DNA of 64,000 nucleotides from Excoecaria cochinchinensis (Eukaryota; Streptophyta; Magnoliopsida; Malpighiales; Euphorbiaceae): assembly GCA_947683425.1 (NCBI GenBank), contig CANTUQ010000109.1, forward strand, positions 278,501 through 342,500, given 5' to 3'. Every line of letters starts with the position of its first letter. Position 1 is the first letter of the stretch. Of this stretch, positions 55,091 to 64,000 are shown piece after piece. Made by a program: the position numbers and the translations under genes. The notes under the pieces are model-generated. The model was not told where the DNA came from. It made no database searches and saw only the letters and a list, made by a program, of their open reading frames with translations.

Positions 55091-57427
55091 TAAAATTAAG
55101 CTTGCTTCACGAAAAAAGTTTTCTAACGCAAAATTTTGATTGATCCCTTTAGTTTGCTCATGTCAAAAAGAAAATAAAAAATGATGAAATGTGAGTATCA
55201 TGAGGTAGGCAGAAATAATTAAAATTTAAATATTTCCAAAAGATATAAATCTAAACAATTCTTTCCTGATAAAAATAATTATCTTTAAAATTTCTTTTTA
55301 TTCCAAACTATTTTTGCTTTTTTCCCTTTTTTTTTTAATTTTAATTCATTCATTATTCAATTTCAATATTATTGGCCTTTTCGGGACAATTTTCTAAATA
55401 ATATATTTTTTTAAAAAAAAATACGAAAATAGAGTGTTTTGTAAACTAATTACAGAGGTGAAGTGTTAGAGACAATACCGCAGTAGCTGCGGTATTGCTT
55501 GGACAAATTTCAATTTTTTTATTTATTTTGCATGTTAATTTAGTTTAAATATTGATTGAAATATCAAACGCTAAACTGTATCTTGATTTTTTTATAATTA
55601 CTTTTTCACTGCTATGATTAATATTAACAGAACTATTGTTATTGCTGATTACCAAAAACTTAGCCTCTTTTTTCTCTCTGGATTCAAAGGTTTCCATTTG
55701 ATCAAAATTTGGGGCTGCAGTCAGTCCATTTACAGGCGGTAACCCCTTTCCTCTTTTATCTTACTCTTTTCTTAAATTTATATTTGTATTTTTCAATTTT
55801 TTGTGTGTATTTTCATTTTTTCAACCTCTCTACAATAATTTTCAGATTAGTATAGATCTGAATTTTTAATTTTATTCGTTATTTTTTTATTTGTGTTTGG
55901 ATTTTTTGTGTTTTTTGTTTCAATAATCTAAGATCTGAAATTTTTATTTTAGATATGTTTTCGTATTTGCCTAGATCTCATTTGCATTTTTATTGATCTA
56001 GTTCGTTTTGATGGAAAAATGACCAACAACGGAAACACTAAATGTGTGGAATAAATTTTCGTTGTTTATTTTTCCCTACTTGAATGAACGTTTTAGGTAA
56101 ACTAACAAGTAAAGCAATATCCAAAACCAATACCACAACAATAAGATTTGAACTCTACAGCCACAATCAACACAAGAACACGCAAAATTTTTACGTGAAA
56201 AACCTCCACGATATAAGGAGTAAAAATAACGGGACCCTTAGACTGCTTAAATCTTCCACTATCAAATAATGGGGAAATACAACATGTATTATGTCTATTA
56301 CAGCAAATCTTCTCTATACAGAACTAGAGGCACATAATCATCATCATCATCATCATCATAATAATCTTGGAATAAACATCAAGATCTATGCAATAAATCA
56401 AAGACAAAAGCAAGAGAACTAATACCTAAAAATTGAATTATGTTCTAGCCACGAACTGACCTCTGGATGTTATAATCCAATCTCCACCGTTGATAATGAA
56501 TATCAAGATATGAGTAAGATGTTATCCAAAATACAGCTCAATCCAAGTGTTCAATCTCCAGAAAATAAATAATTCGTGGGACTGGTCTGTATAGAAGAAA
56601 GTTCTGTTGTCTCTGCCACGAAATAATCTCTAGACTTTAGAATCCGATCTCCACCATTGAGAATGAATATCGACGTGTGATTAATCTTCTCTCCAAATTT
56701 AAACTCGATCCAACTGCTAAATCTCTGATAAACTAAGAACTCGTGCGACTGGTTTTGTGTAGAAAAACCAAAATTTTCTTCCTCTTTCTTCAACACTCTC
56801 TCTAACAACTTTTTTTTTTCTTTTTTTCTTTCACACACATTTTTCAAATCACTCATCTATATTAATACCCTTTACATACCTAACATAAAGGGTCAAATTG
56901 GACTCTCTCCTCATGTGACAGAAAAAGTCCAACACGTTTAGCTAATATTGAATACAATTTAAATTTTTGGTAATGCAAGTTTGTCCTCAAAATTTGGAGG
57001 CTGTTGTCTTTCTTCATAGAAGTTTTCGTCCTTCTGTAATGAGTTTTCCTACCATTATCCATTATTTTCGTCGAACAAGTTCAGAGATATATTCCAACAA
57101 CTTTATTAGTTTCGTACATTTTATATATTTTTAAATTTTTTAAATTTATTTGTACTTTTTATATGTATTTTTATTTTATTAATTGAAGTTTAATTTGCAT
57201 TTAAAAAAAAAAGAATGATTTTTTTTAAATCATTATTAGAAAGGGTTTCAATTATATTTTTATTTTATAGTATTTCTTTATCTTAGAATAAGATGCCGAT
57301 ATTTTTTAGCTAGGGCATTATCTAAAATGATATATTTACATTCAAGGAGAAATGGTCTTGCACAATGTATAAATAATTCTTTTAAGAAATAAATGCTTAT
57401 TATTATTGTTATTATTATTAATAAGAC
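55091..57427. other. AT-rich noncoding region with probable LTR remnant
   Basis: 55473-55497 is a perfect 11-bp inverted repeat with a 3-base loop (CAATACCGCAG, TAG, CTGCGGTATTG). 56090-57099 has LTR-like features on the minus strand: a start TGTTGGAATATATCTCTGAA, and near the other end GGAGGTTTTTCACGTAAAAA, a phrase common in plant LTRs. Two related 150-bp blocks (56455-56580 and 56628-56745, containing ATCTCCACC) form an internal duplication. Flanking duplication was not found. Confidence 0.45.
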
Positions 57428-57917
57428 TGAGAACATCTTTATCTAAAAGAGAGAGAAGCTAATTGGAAGTCTCAAGTGGTAGAGAGTGAGAGCCGATCGG
57501 ATGGTTGAGACCTGCAATAAAGAATGCCCGGTCGGACCAGGCGTAAGCACTCCGAAACTTAAGTTAGTAGCTTTCTAGAGAGAGAATGCTTAGAGAAAGA
57601 GTCTCAGAGATTTGATACCTGGTGCCACTATTTGTTGGGCTATTTATATGAGCTAGGAGAGGTACACTTGAGTGCCTGGGGAGTGATAACTGGCAGTCAA
57701 AGTAGGTGAACAGCGAAGCGACAGGGAGCAAATGAAGGGCATGGCGCTGCCTTGTGTCAGTGAGCTGATTGGACGTGTTGTCACATCAGTCCGATCGAAC
57801 GTGGCGCTGCCTTCATGCTCAAGCTTTGTGCTCTTTTTTGATGAGCCTTGGGCCCTGCCTGGTGGATTGGGCCGACTGAATGGGCCTCTTTGGGTATGTC
57901 ATTTATGGTGTTATTAC
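57428..57917 (-). repeat. 3' LTR of gypsy element 2
   Basis: About 490 bp. In plus orientation it resembles the inverted LTR at 2570-2930: shared GGACCAGGCGTAAGCACTCC-like segment, TTAAGTTAGTA, GGGCTATTTATA (reversed TATA box at about 57640) and GTGACAG..AGGCATGG-like segment. On the minus strand it is preceded by the purine tract TTTTGAGGGAGGGACAAG (57918-57936). The left edge is approximate. Confidence 0.7.
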
Positions 57918-58202
57918 TTGTCCCTCCCTCAAAAGGGTCCAATCGGGCATAAATTTTCCTTGAGTTGCTCCGCTCAGGGAGAGTTTACTTTAGTTGTTCC
58001 GATCGGGAGATATCCGTTGGTGGAATTTTAGAATTTGAAAGGCGCTTATCTGAAGAGACGCGCCTGTTGAGACAGTTGTCTTATTTAATGCTGCTGCGCG
58101 TGCACCGAGGGTGATGCTTCGTTCTTCGTACAGCAATGATACTTTTAGAACACGTGGCGATCATCCATTGGTGAGACGTTTGGCGTCTCCAAGAAGCTTT
58201 CG

Positions 58203-58213
58203 CCTATAAAAAG
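58203..58213 (+). promoter_or_regulatory. TATA box for antisense ORF
   Basis: CTATAAAAAGG lies 238 bp before the ATG at 58441, outside the LTR, on the strand of the antisense ORF. Further down, TCAA|GTAAGT at about 58330 and CCCCATTAG at about 58416 could bound a 5' untranslated intron. No TATA of this quality is needed for the minus-strand pol, so it likely serves the antisense transcript. Confidence 0.6.
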
Positions 58214-58440
58214 GTAACTTCTTGGCATTTTTTCCTCACTTTTCTGCAATCCTTAAAGAAACTCTGCCGAATTTTCTTCTCGCCTCTTTCATACGTCGAA
58301 ATTTTTTAGAGTACTTACAATCTTCAATCAAGTAAGTACTCCTTCCTTGTCTGCCTTTAATTTTTCCTCTCTTTCTTTCTATTGCACCTTTGCATTCAAC
58401 TCACTTCACCCCATTAGAAATTAGGGTTACTGTGTTGAAA

Positions 58441-60799
58441 ATGGCTTCCAGTAGTGGTCGATCAATAGATAGGAGCTTCATGGAGGATTACAGGGATAAA
58501 CCAGCAGTTGAGCGTTGCTCCAGATTGAGCCTTAGCGAGGTGGCTGAAATCCCCTCTAAATATGGCCTTCCTGATGACGTCTTCGTAATGCCCTGCCCTG
58601 ATTCTATAGCGGTGACGGATGGTCCTTTCGGTCATTAGGAGAACGAGTGGTTCGTTTGCCACCTTTGGAGCCTAGATGCTAGTCTAAGGTTCCCGTTGGG
58701 CGCCTTTGAGATGGCGATATTGGAAGGTTACGGGATCGCCCCAAATCAGTTACATCCGAACGGGTGGAGATCGGTGGCCTGCTTCAAGATTCTCTGCACA
58801 ATAAAGGGAGTGGCTCCGACTCTTGACCTCTTCACCCAATTTTTTCTATATATCGGGTTGGAGAGATGGGACAGAATATTTCTTCACTAGCCGATCGAAG
58901 AGGAAGCTCGTCCATTTCCCCACCTCAATGAAAGGGTACAAAGAGAGGTTCTTCTTGGTGGGAATGATTGGTGGATTCGGGGTGCGCCTTACCCGATCGG
59001 GTAGAGCCACCATCTTAAAGTACCAAGCTGCTGGTCAACCCATATATGAGGGCGACATCAAGAAATTGATGGATGCCGTGGCAAAACAAGGAGGACCCTA
59101 CAAGTCCGACTTTCTTCTGGGGATTGTTCAAGTCTTTTAGCTCTGAACCTCGTTTGTCTTTGTGCTACAGTTGTGATGGCTGGAGGGGATGACATGACAA
59201 AGCAGCTCGCCGCTCGAGCTAAAGCCAAAAGAGATGCCGAGCGGGCCGCGAGGGAGCAGAGTAAGAAAAGGAAAATCCTGCCAGCTTCGGAAGTGCATGC
59301 CTCGTGGGCTCCAGTGGAAGCTCCTCATCCCACTGTCCCGGTCACTGCCATCCCCACCGTTCGTCCATCTTTGGTCATCTCTGGACCTGCGGCCTCCCAA
59401 ATCAGTGCTGAGGATTGACCTCAGCGCAGGCGGATACTCTTAGAGGAGGAGTCTGATTCTGATGAAGCACATGAAGCACAGCTAGCTGCCATTCCTCCCA
59501 ACATCCAACAGCTGAGGGAGATCGCTAAGAAGAAGGCTGCAGAGGTGGTAGCTGCCTCAGACGCCCGAGTGGCAGAGAAAGGCAAGGCACCGATCCGAGG
59601 CGAGTCGGCCCGGCGAGCTGTTGTGGGAGCCCTTGAGAGGTGAACCGTGCCTTTGAAGGACATGCTGAGGGAGAACTTTGGCAATGACTGGTAGGCAAGC
59701 AACAAAGTAGTTGCCAGTTATCTTTGCCGGGGTATTCTTCAGGATGACGACTTCAAGGTCATGGGAGATCCCAGCACGCTCGCTCGGGACCTCAATATGT
59801 TCAACCAGCAGAGCTTGGAGGTGAGATTTGGCCGCTTTGATTTTTGTTGTCTGGAAATTAGCAATGTTATCCTCTGCTAATGTTGTTGTTTTCTTCTTCG
59901 TCTTATAGCTGATCAAGAAGGGTCAACGCATGCACGGCCTGGCCAGCTTTTTGGAGGCAAGGTTAAAAGATGCTACCAAGGCGAAGGGGGAGGCAATTGC
60001 TCAACGTGATGCTGCCTAGAAAGAAAACTCTGCCCTTCGCCTGGAGGTGTCGGATCTGCGAAAGCAGACCTCTGCCCTTCGTGGAGAAGTGGTAGATGCA
60101 AGGAAGGAGGCATCTCGACACGCCAAGGAGCTAAAGTCTCGGCTAGGCGAGGTCGATCGGCTGAAGGGTGAGGTGTCACGCTTGACAGCTAACAGTGCTC
60201 AATGCCAGAAATTTGAGGAAGAAGCGGTCAGATTGAGCGCCGAATGCAAGCTCCTGGGTACTGAGAAGGGTAAAGTCTTGGCAGAGTGCGACCAACTTCG
60301 AGCCGCGCGAGATTCGTTGAAGGCTGCTTTGGAGGACAAGGAAACCTCCTGGAAGAAGAAACTTGAAGAGGAGCTTGCCTCTCAGAAGGAGCAACTTCTT
60401 GATCAACTGGGAGAGGCTCAAGGGAAGTTGTTGTCACGGCTGATTTATGAGGCCGGGAGGCGCTTCCCTGGGGCTAATCTCGACTGGATGGAAGATCACA
60501 GCGTTTTGCCCAATCCGTCATCTAGTGACGATGAAGAGGAGGCTCCAAGAGAGGAGGTGACCGATAAAGCGATATCGCCCATGGAAGATCCTTTGCCGAC
60601 AGAAGTTCAGCCAGATGTGCCCCCTGAAGTTGAGGTTGGTGCTTCTTTGCCGGCGGAGCCAATGCCTGAGGTGGCTGCCGATCCTTCTCAGCCTGCTACC
60701 CAACCAAATGTAGAGCCTGTTGTCGAGCCGAGCGTGGAGACAGCTGCTGATCTAGTCCTGGCTCTAGCTGATGTAGAAATTGTAGACATAGAAACATAG
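58441..60799 (+). pseudogene. Antisense ORF of gypsy element 2 (Transposase_28-like), coiled-coil C-terminus
   Basis: Starts MASSSGRSIDRSFMEDYRDK. The N-terminal domain continues past an in-frame TAG at 58636 with WFVCHLWSLDASLRFPLGAF, ILEGYGIAPNQLHPNGWRSV and PTLDLFTQFFLYIGLERWDR. After a frameshift near 58880 comes SMKGYKERFFLVGMIGGFGV to about 59130. A second part begins near 59170 (DDMTKQLAARAKAKRDAERA), with stops near 59417, 59642 and 59692. An 88-bp GT-AG intron (59821-59908, GTGAGA...TTATAG) precedes a 290-residue coiled coil (LRKQTSALRGEVVDARKEAS onward), interrupted by a TAG near 60018. It ends with an acidic Pro/Glu-rich tail and TAG at 60797. Matches the 'putative gypsy type transposon' family; role unknown. 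Confidence 0.8.
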
Positions 60800-60869
60800 A
60801 TTAGATTTTCCATTGTATACTTTAGATTTTGTACTGATCCTTGTAACTTGTACAGTATACTATTTCTTC

Positions 60870-60875
60870 AATAAA
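60870..60875 (+). terminator. Poly(A) signal of antisense ORF
   Basis: AATAAA 71 bases after the stop codon, following TTGTA-rich sequence typical of plant far-upstream elements. Supports a separate plus-strand transcript. Confidence 0.6.
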
Positions 60876-61620
60876 TCACAACTTTTTATATAAATTGCAA
60901 ACTTTCATAGTTATGAATTGGCATTCTTCAATAACTTGTAAAACCGTATATAACTTGCTAATATCGCATATACCTTGCTAATATGATAGACTTATTAATT
61001 ATAGATACTTCCTGAATTGGAATAAATAACCTTCAAGGCCAGCGAATGACTTCTTAGCCTCGCATAGACTTGGAATCAGGTGAATAGTTTCGTACATCAA
61101 GTTAGCATTTTTTGGTTTGCCTTTCAATCCGTGATTGTTGGGCAACACTTAACTTGGGAGAAACTTTTGCTATAACTTGACCCTCGCGTCTTTGGTTCGG
61201 GATTAGCATCGAACTTAACGAATGAGTTAGTGGAAATTAGGTGATTTCTGTATCTTCGGATCGGGAATATCATCGATTCTAACGGATGAGCCGACGTGTA
61301 ATTCGCATTTTCCGTATCTTTGGATCGGGAATATCGTCGATCCTAACGGATGAGCATGTTGTGCAAACAGTATCATTTTAACTTTCGCATTTTCGGCTTG
61401 GAATGAGCATCAAGCCTAGCGTATAAATTGTACCATGCATATCTTTTATAGAGATGAAGAAAAACTTCTTTATTGATTGAATTCATTTCTCGATACATCA
61501 CTACATGTGGTACTTCTTGAGTACTTCAACGTTCCAGCTCTTGGGGATGTCTTGCCCATTTATTGTTCGGAGCTTGTATGTGCTCAGGCTTAAGACTTTG
61601 GAGACTTCATAGGTCCCTTC
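60876..61620. repeat. Intergenic spacer with three-unit repeat
   Basis: 61185-61415 holds three to four imperfect units of about 75 bp, each with TCTTYGGATCGGGAATATCR followed by TCGATYCTAACGGATGAG. The GATCGGGA...ATCGAT part can fold on itself. No ORF. Confidence 0.75.
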
Positions 61621-62624
61621 TTAATTTGGCATTAGCTTTCCGACTCCTGCATTCCCCAAGCCTATGTCTGCCTTTCTGAGTACCAGATCATCAACATTGA
61701 AAGCTCTAGACTTCACCTTTGTATTGTGGTATCTGGTGACTCTTTGCTTGTAGGCAGCGATTTTGGCGTAGGCATCCTTTCTCCTTTCTTCTATTAGGTC
61801 TAGGTCCTGGCATCTTTCCTGGACGTTCGTCCATTCAGAGTAGAATGCTGACCGATAGGTTGGTAGACCAACCTCTACGGGTATTATTGCTTCCGAGCCA
61901 TAGACCAGAGAAAATGGCATTTGATGAGTGCCCGTCCTTCGTGAAGTCCTGTAAGACCATAGGACACTCTGCAGTTTTTTAGTCCAGTTGCCTTTTGCTT
62001 TACCCAGTCGTTTCTTCAGCCCTTCTAGGATGGTCCGATTAGAGACCTCTGTCATCCCGTTGCTTTGAGGGTGTGTGACTGAGGTGAATCTCAGGCTGAT
62101 TTTAAGCCTTGGCAAAAATTTCTGAAGGTGGAGCTGTCGAACTGCTTGCCATTATCTGTAATGAAAATGTTAAGTAAGCCATACCTGCAGATGATGTTCT
62201 TCCATGCGAAGTTTTTAACCCTCTCTGCTGCGATCATTGCTAGAGGTTCTGCTTCGATCCATTTGGAGAAGTGGTCGACTGCTACGATGACGAACTTTAT
62301 CTGCCTTTTACCTTAAGGGAAAGGTCCCAGGATATCCAGGCCCCATTGGTCAAATGGCCATGCTATTCCGATCGGCTACTGGTCTACTCTGGGCTATCTC
62401 ATAACCCTTCCATGAATCTGGCATTGCTGGCATCTTCTTACTTTTTCCTGGGCATCTCTAAAAATGCTTGGCCAGAAGTATCCGGTCTGGAGTAATTTTC
62501 TTGCCATAGCCTTGCTAGCTTCGTGTGCCCCACAAATGCCTTTATGGACCTCTTTCAGGATGTAGTCTCCTTCTTTCTCCATCACGCATTTGAGCCAAGG
62601 ATGACTGAAAGTTTTTTTGTACAA
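61621..62624 (-). pseudogene. gypsy integrase (element 2)
   Basis: From 62624 downward: HHCC zinc-binding segment (EVHKGICGAHEASKAMARKL, then VRRCQQCQIHG), then in other frames the core (WGLDILGPFP, KFVIVAVDHFSKWIEAEPLA, FITDNGKQF). From 62115 comes SLRFTSVTHPQSNGMTEVSN through LVYGSEAIIPVEVGLPTYRS to VTRYHNTKVKSRAF. Asp residues of the DDE triad are visible in DHFSKW and TDNG. At least two frame breaks near 62115-62390. Confidence 0.88.
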
Positions 62625-62828
62625 GTCACCATTAATAATTGAGTAATTGAGGGATTTGCGTGATACCTTTCGGGCTTCGATCTTGTCTTCTGGCAGTTAC
62701 CCTGTTTGCAGGTACCGCTTGATCGGGCTCATCCAGGTTTTATCCCCTTGATCAATCTCCATCATTTTCGGCTCGTCTAAGGAGGCGGAGGCTTGGTCGA
62801 TGACAGTGATATTTTCTTCTATTGTTGC

Positions 62829-63218
62829 TTATTTGAAGGCAGATATTTTTGCGAGCCGATCGGCCTCTGAAGTTTGGTCCCTTGGCACCTTCTGGAGATT
62901 CCAGTCCGATCCAGATTCCTCAAGTATTTTGAACGTGGCCTTGACCTTTGCCGAGTACTGGATCATGTTGGTTTCCATAACTTCAAAAGTGTCCAAGACT
63001 TGGCTCGTTACGAGCTGGGAGTCGCTCTTGATGGTCACTGACTCTGGTCGGATGGCCTGGAGTAGTCTCAATACATACAGGAGCGCCTCATACTCTGCCA
63101 CATTATTAGTAGCTTTGAAGCAAAGTTTTATTGCGTAACTTATTACGATGCCCAAGGGGCTTATTATTACAATGCCCACGCCTCCGTAGGTATCGTTCGC
63201 TGTGCCGTCTATAATCAT
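62829..63218 (-). pseudogene. Second RNase H-like domain (element 2)
   Basis: The minus-strand frame starts MIIDGTANDTYGGVGIVIIS and has TNNVAEYEALLYVLRLLQAI then KSDSQLVTSQVLDTFEVMET, the RVT_3-type RNase H found after the first RNase H in Tat elements. Acidic residues D, E and D of the active site are in place. The upstream Asp-containing start is near 63215. It joins a linker to integrase at 62625-62828. Confidence 0.88.
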
Positions 63219-63290
63219 TTCCCATTTTTAAAGCTTGGGTTGACTGTTGAACTCTTCGCCGGTGTATTCAGCGACAAAATCTACTAGAGC

Positions 63291-64000
63291 CTAGGCTTTT
63301 ATTGCCGCCCTGGACTCATACCTTACATCCCATGACTGTAGCTTAATTGCCCATCCCACCATTTTGCCCTCAAGGTCGGGGGTCTGAAGAATTTTTCTGA
63401 TTGGATGACCTGACCGGACCACAATCGTGTGTCCCTCGAAGTATTGTCTTAATTTTCTCGTGCACACCATGAGGGCAATGATGAGCTGCTCGACCGGACC
63501 CTTCTTCAATTCTGCACCTCTGAGCACTTGGCTCACATAATATACAGGCAGCTGTTGGGTTCCTTCTTCCCTAACCAGGACACCTGCAACGACTTGACTA
63601 GAGGTGGATAAATAGAGATACAATTTTCACCTGGGATCGATCGGCTAAGCAGTGGTGGATTTGTGAGGAATTTCTTTAGCTCTTCGAAAGCTTGCTGGCA
63701 GTCTGTACCCCAGCTGAGAGTCTCATTTTTCCTTCGCTTTTTGAAGAAAGGACTGCATCGCTTGGCTGAGGAGGAGATAAATCTTCCAAGGGCAGTGATT
63801 CTGCCATTCAACTTCTGAACGTCCTTTTTGCTCCTAGGGGGTTGCAGCTCAAGGATGGCCTTTATTTTCTCCGGGTTGGCTTCAATCTCCCTTTGAGAAA
63901 CCATGAAGCCGAAAAATTTTCCCGACGGGACCCCAATGATGCATTTCTCGGGGTTGAACTATATCTGGAATTTATTCAAAGTATAAAAAACTTTTGCCAG
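63291..64000 (-). pseudogene. gypsy RT C-terminus and RNase H (element 2, cut by window edge)
   Basis: From the edge: KCIIGVPSGKFFGFMVSQRE, IEANPEKIKAILELQPPRSK, DVQKLNGRITALGRFISSSA, SWGTDCQQAFEELKKFLTNP. A frameshift near 63610 follows, then VVAGVLVREEGTQQLPVYYV, RKLRQYFEGHTIVVRSGHPI and GWAIKLQSWDVRYESRAAIK. The catalytic YVDD of RT lies outside. Same family as 5060-6040. Confidence 0.9.

Larger units (their letters stand above)
57428..64000 (-). mobile_element. Ty3/gypsy (Tat-type) element 2, runs off right edge
   Basis: The minus strand holds, from the right edge inward, RT, RNase H, a second RNase H-like domain, zinc-binding and core integrase (64000 to 61621), then an antisense ORF on the plus strand (58441-60799), then polypurine tract and 3' LTR (57428-57917). 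It is homologous to element 1 but less decayed. Gag, protease and 5' LTR would lie beyond 64000. It sits upstream of the CC-NB-LRR exons. Confidence 0.88.

Noticed and set aside
57428..64000. NB-ARC or other resistance-gene exons upstream of the LRR exons
   Set aside because: All frames examined here are gypsy domains or the antisense ORF; no P-loop (GMGGVGKTT-like) was seen.

Overview
This is a gene-poor, repeat-dense stretch of a eudicot nuclear genome. The evidence is AT-rich sequence, plant Ty1/copia and Ty3/gypsy families, CACTA, hAT and Mutator-type elements with plant termini, and exons of an At4g27190/RPS2-like CC-NB-LRR resistance gene. The species cannot be told from the sequence. 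Nearly every coding stretch is either a retrotransposon domain or a captured or decayed host fragment. The only long intact ORF is the gag of a gag-only LTR element.

Layout. 1-768: end of a minus-strand copia element with primer site and LTR. 769-895 continues at 13433-13789: a host-like segment split by a Ty3/gypsy Tat-type element (about 896-13432). That element holds an inverted copy of its own LTR and leader, a dead pol, an antisense extra ORF, and a 3.1-kb solo LTR (7472-10608, target duplication TCTAG) inserted into that ORF. 13790-17965: decayed minus-strand copia carrying two Mutator-type MITEs. 18029-18544: a 516-bp TRIM. 18555-23985: two nested chromovirus-like LTRs, the inner one solo (20772-23985, CTATC), with arrays of hairpin units. 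24385-25781: non-autonomous CACTA element (CTA). 26328-41992: a second CACTA element (TAC) carrying minus-strand exon fragments of a callose synthase, a TBC/Rab-GAP protein and an LRR receptor-like protein. It is split by a very young 10.36-kb gag-only retrotransposon (31075-41434, ATCGG). 41993-45580: LTR-like sequence and three copia pieces in alternating orientation. 45581-46910: a second copy of the host-like segment with a 697-bp hAT element whose empty site survives at 876-883. 47208: an isolated CACTA end. 48039-54623: four LRR exons of a minus-strand CC-NB-LRR gene, two of them a tandem exon duplication, with no NB-ARC in the window. 57428-64000: a second Tat-type gypsy element on the minus strand, whose plus-strand antisense ORF has its own TATA box, introns and poly(A) signal.

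How it fits together. The window records layered insertions, and nesting gives an order: host segment, then copia and gypsy, then solo LTR; and CACTA, then gag-only element. The most interesting items are the three-gene Pack-CACTA, the gag-only element, the internal LTR inverted repeat, the co-varying hairpin arrays, and the antisense ORF seen in two diverged gypsy elements.
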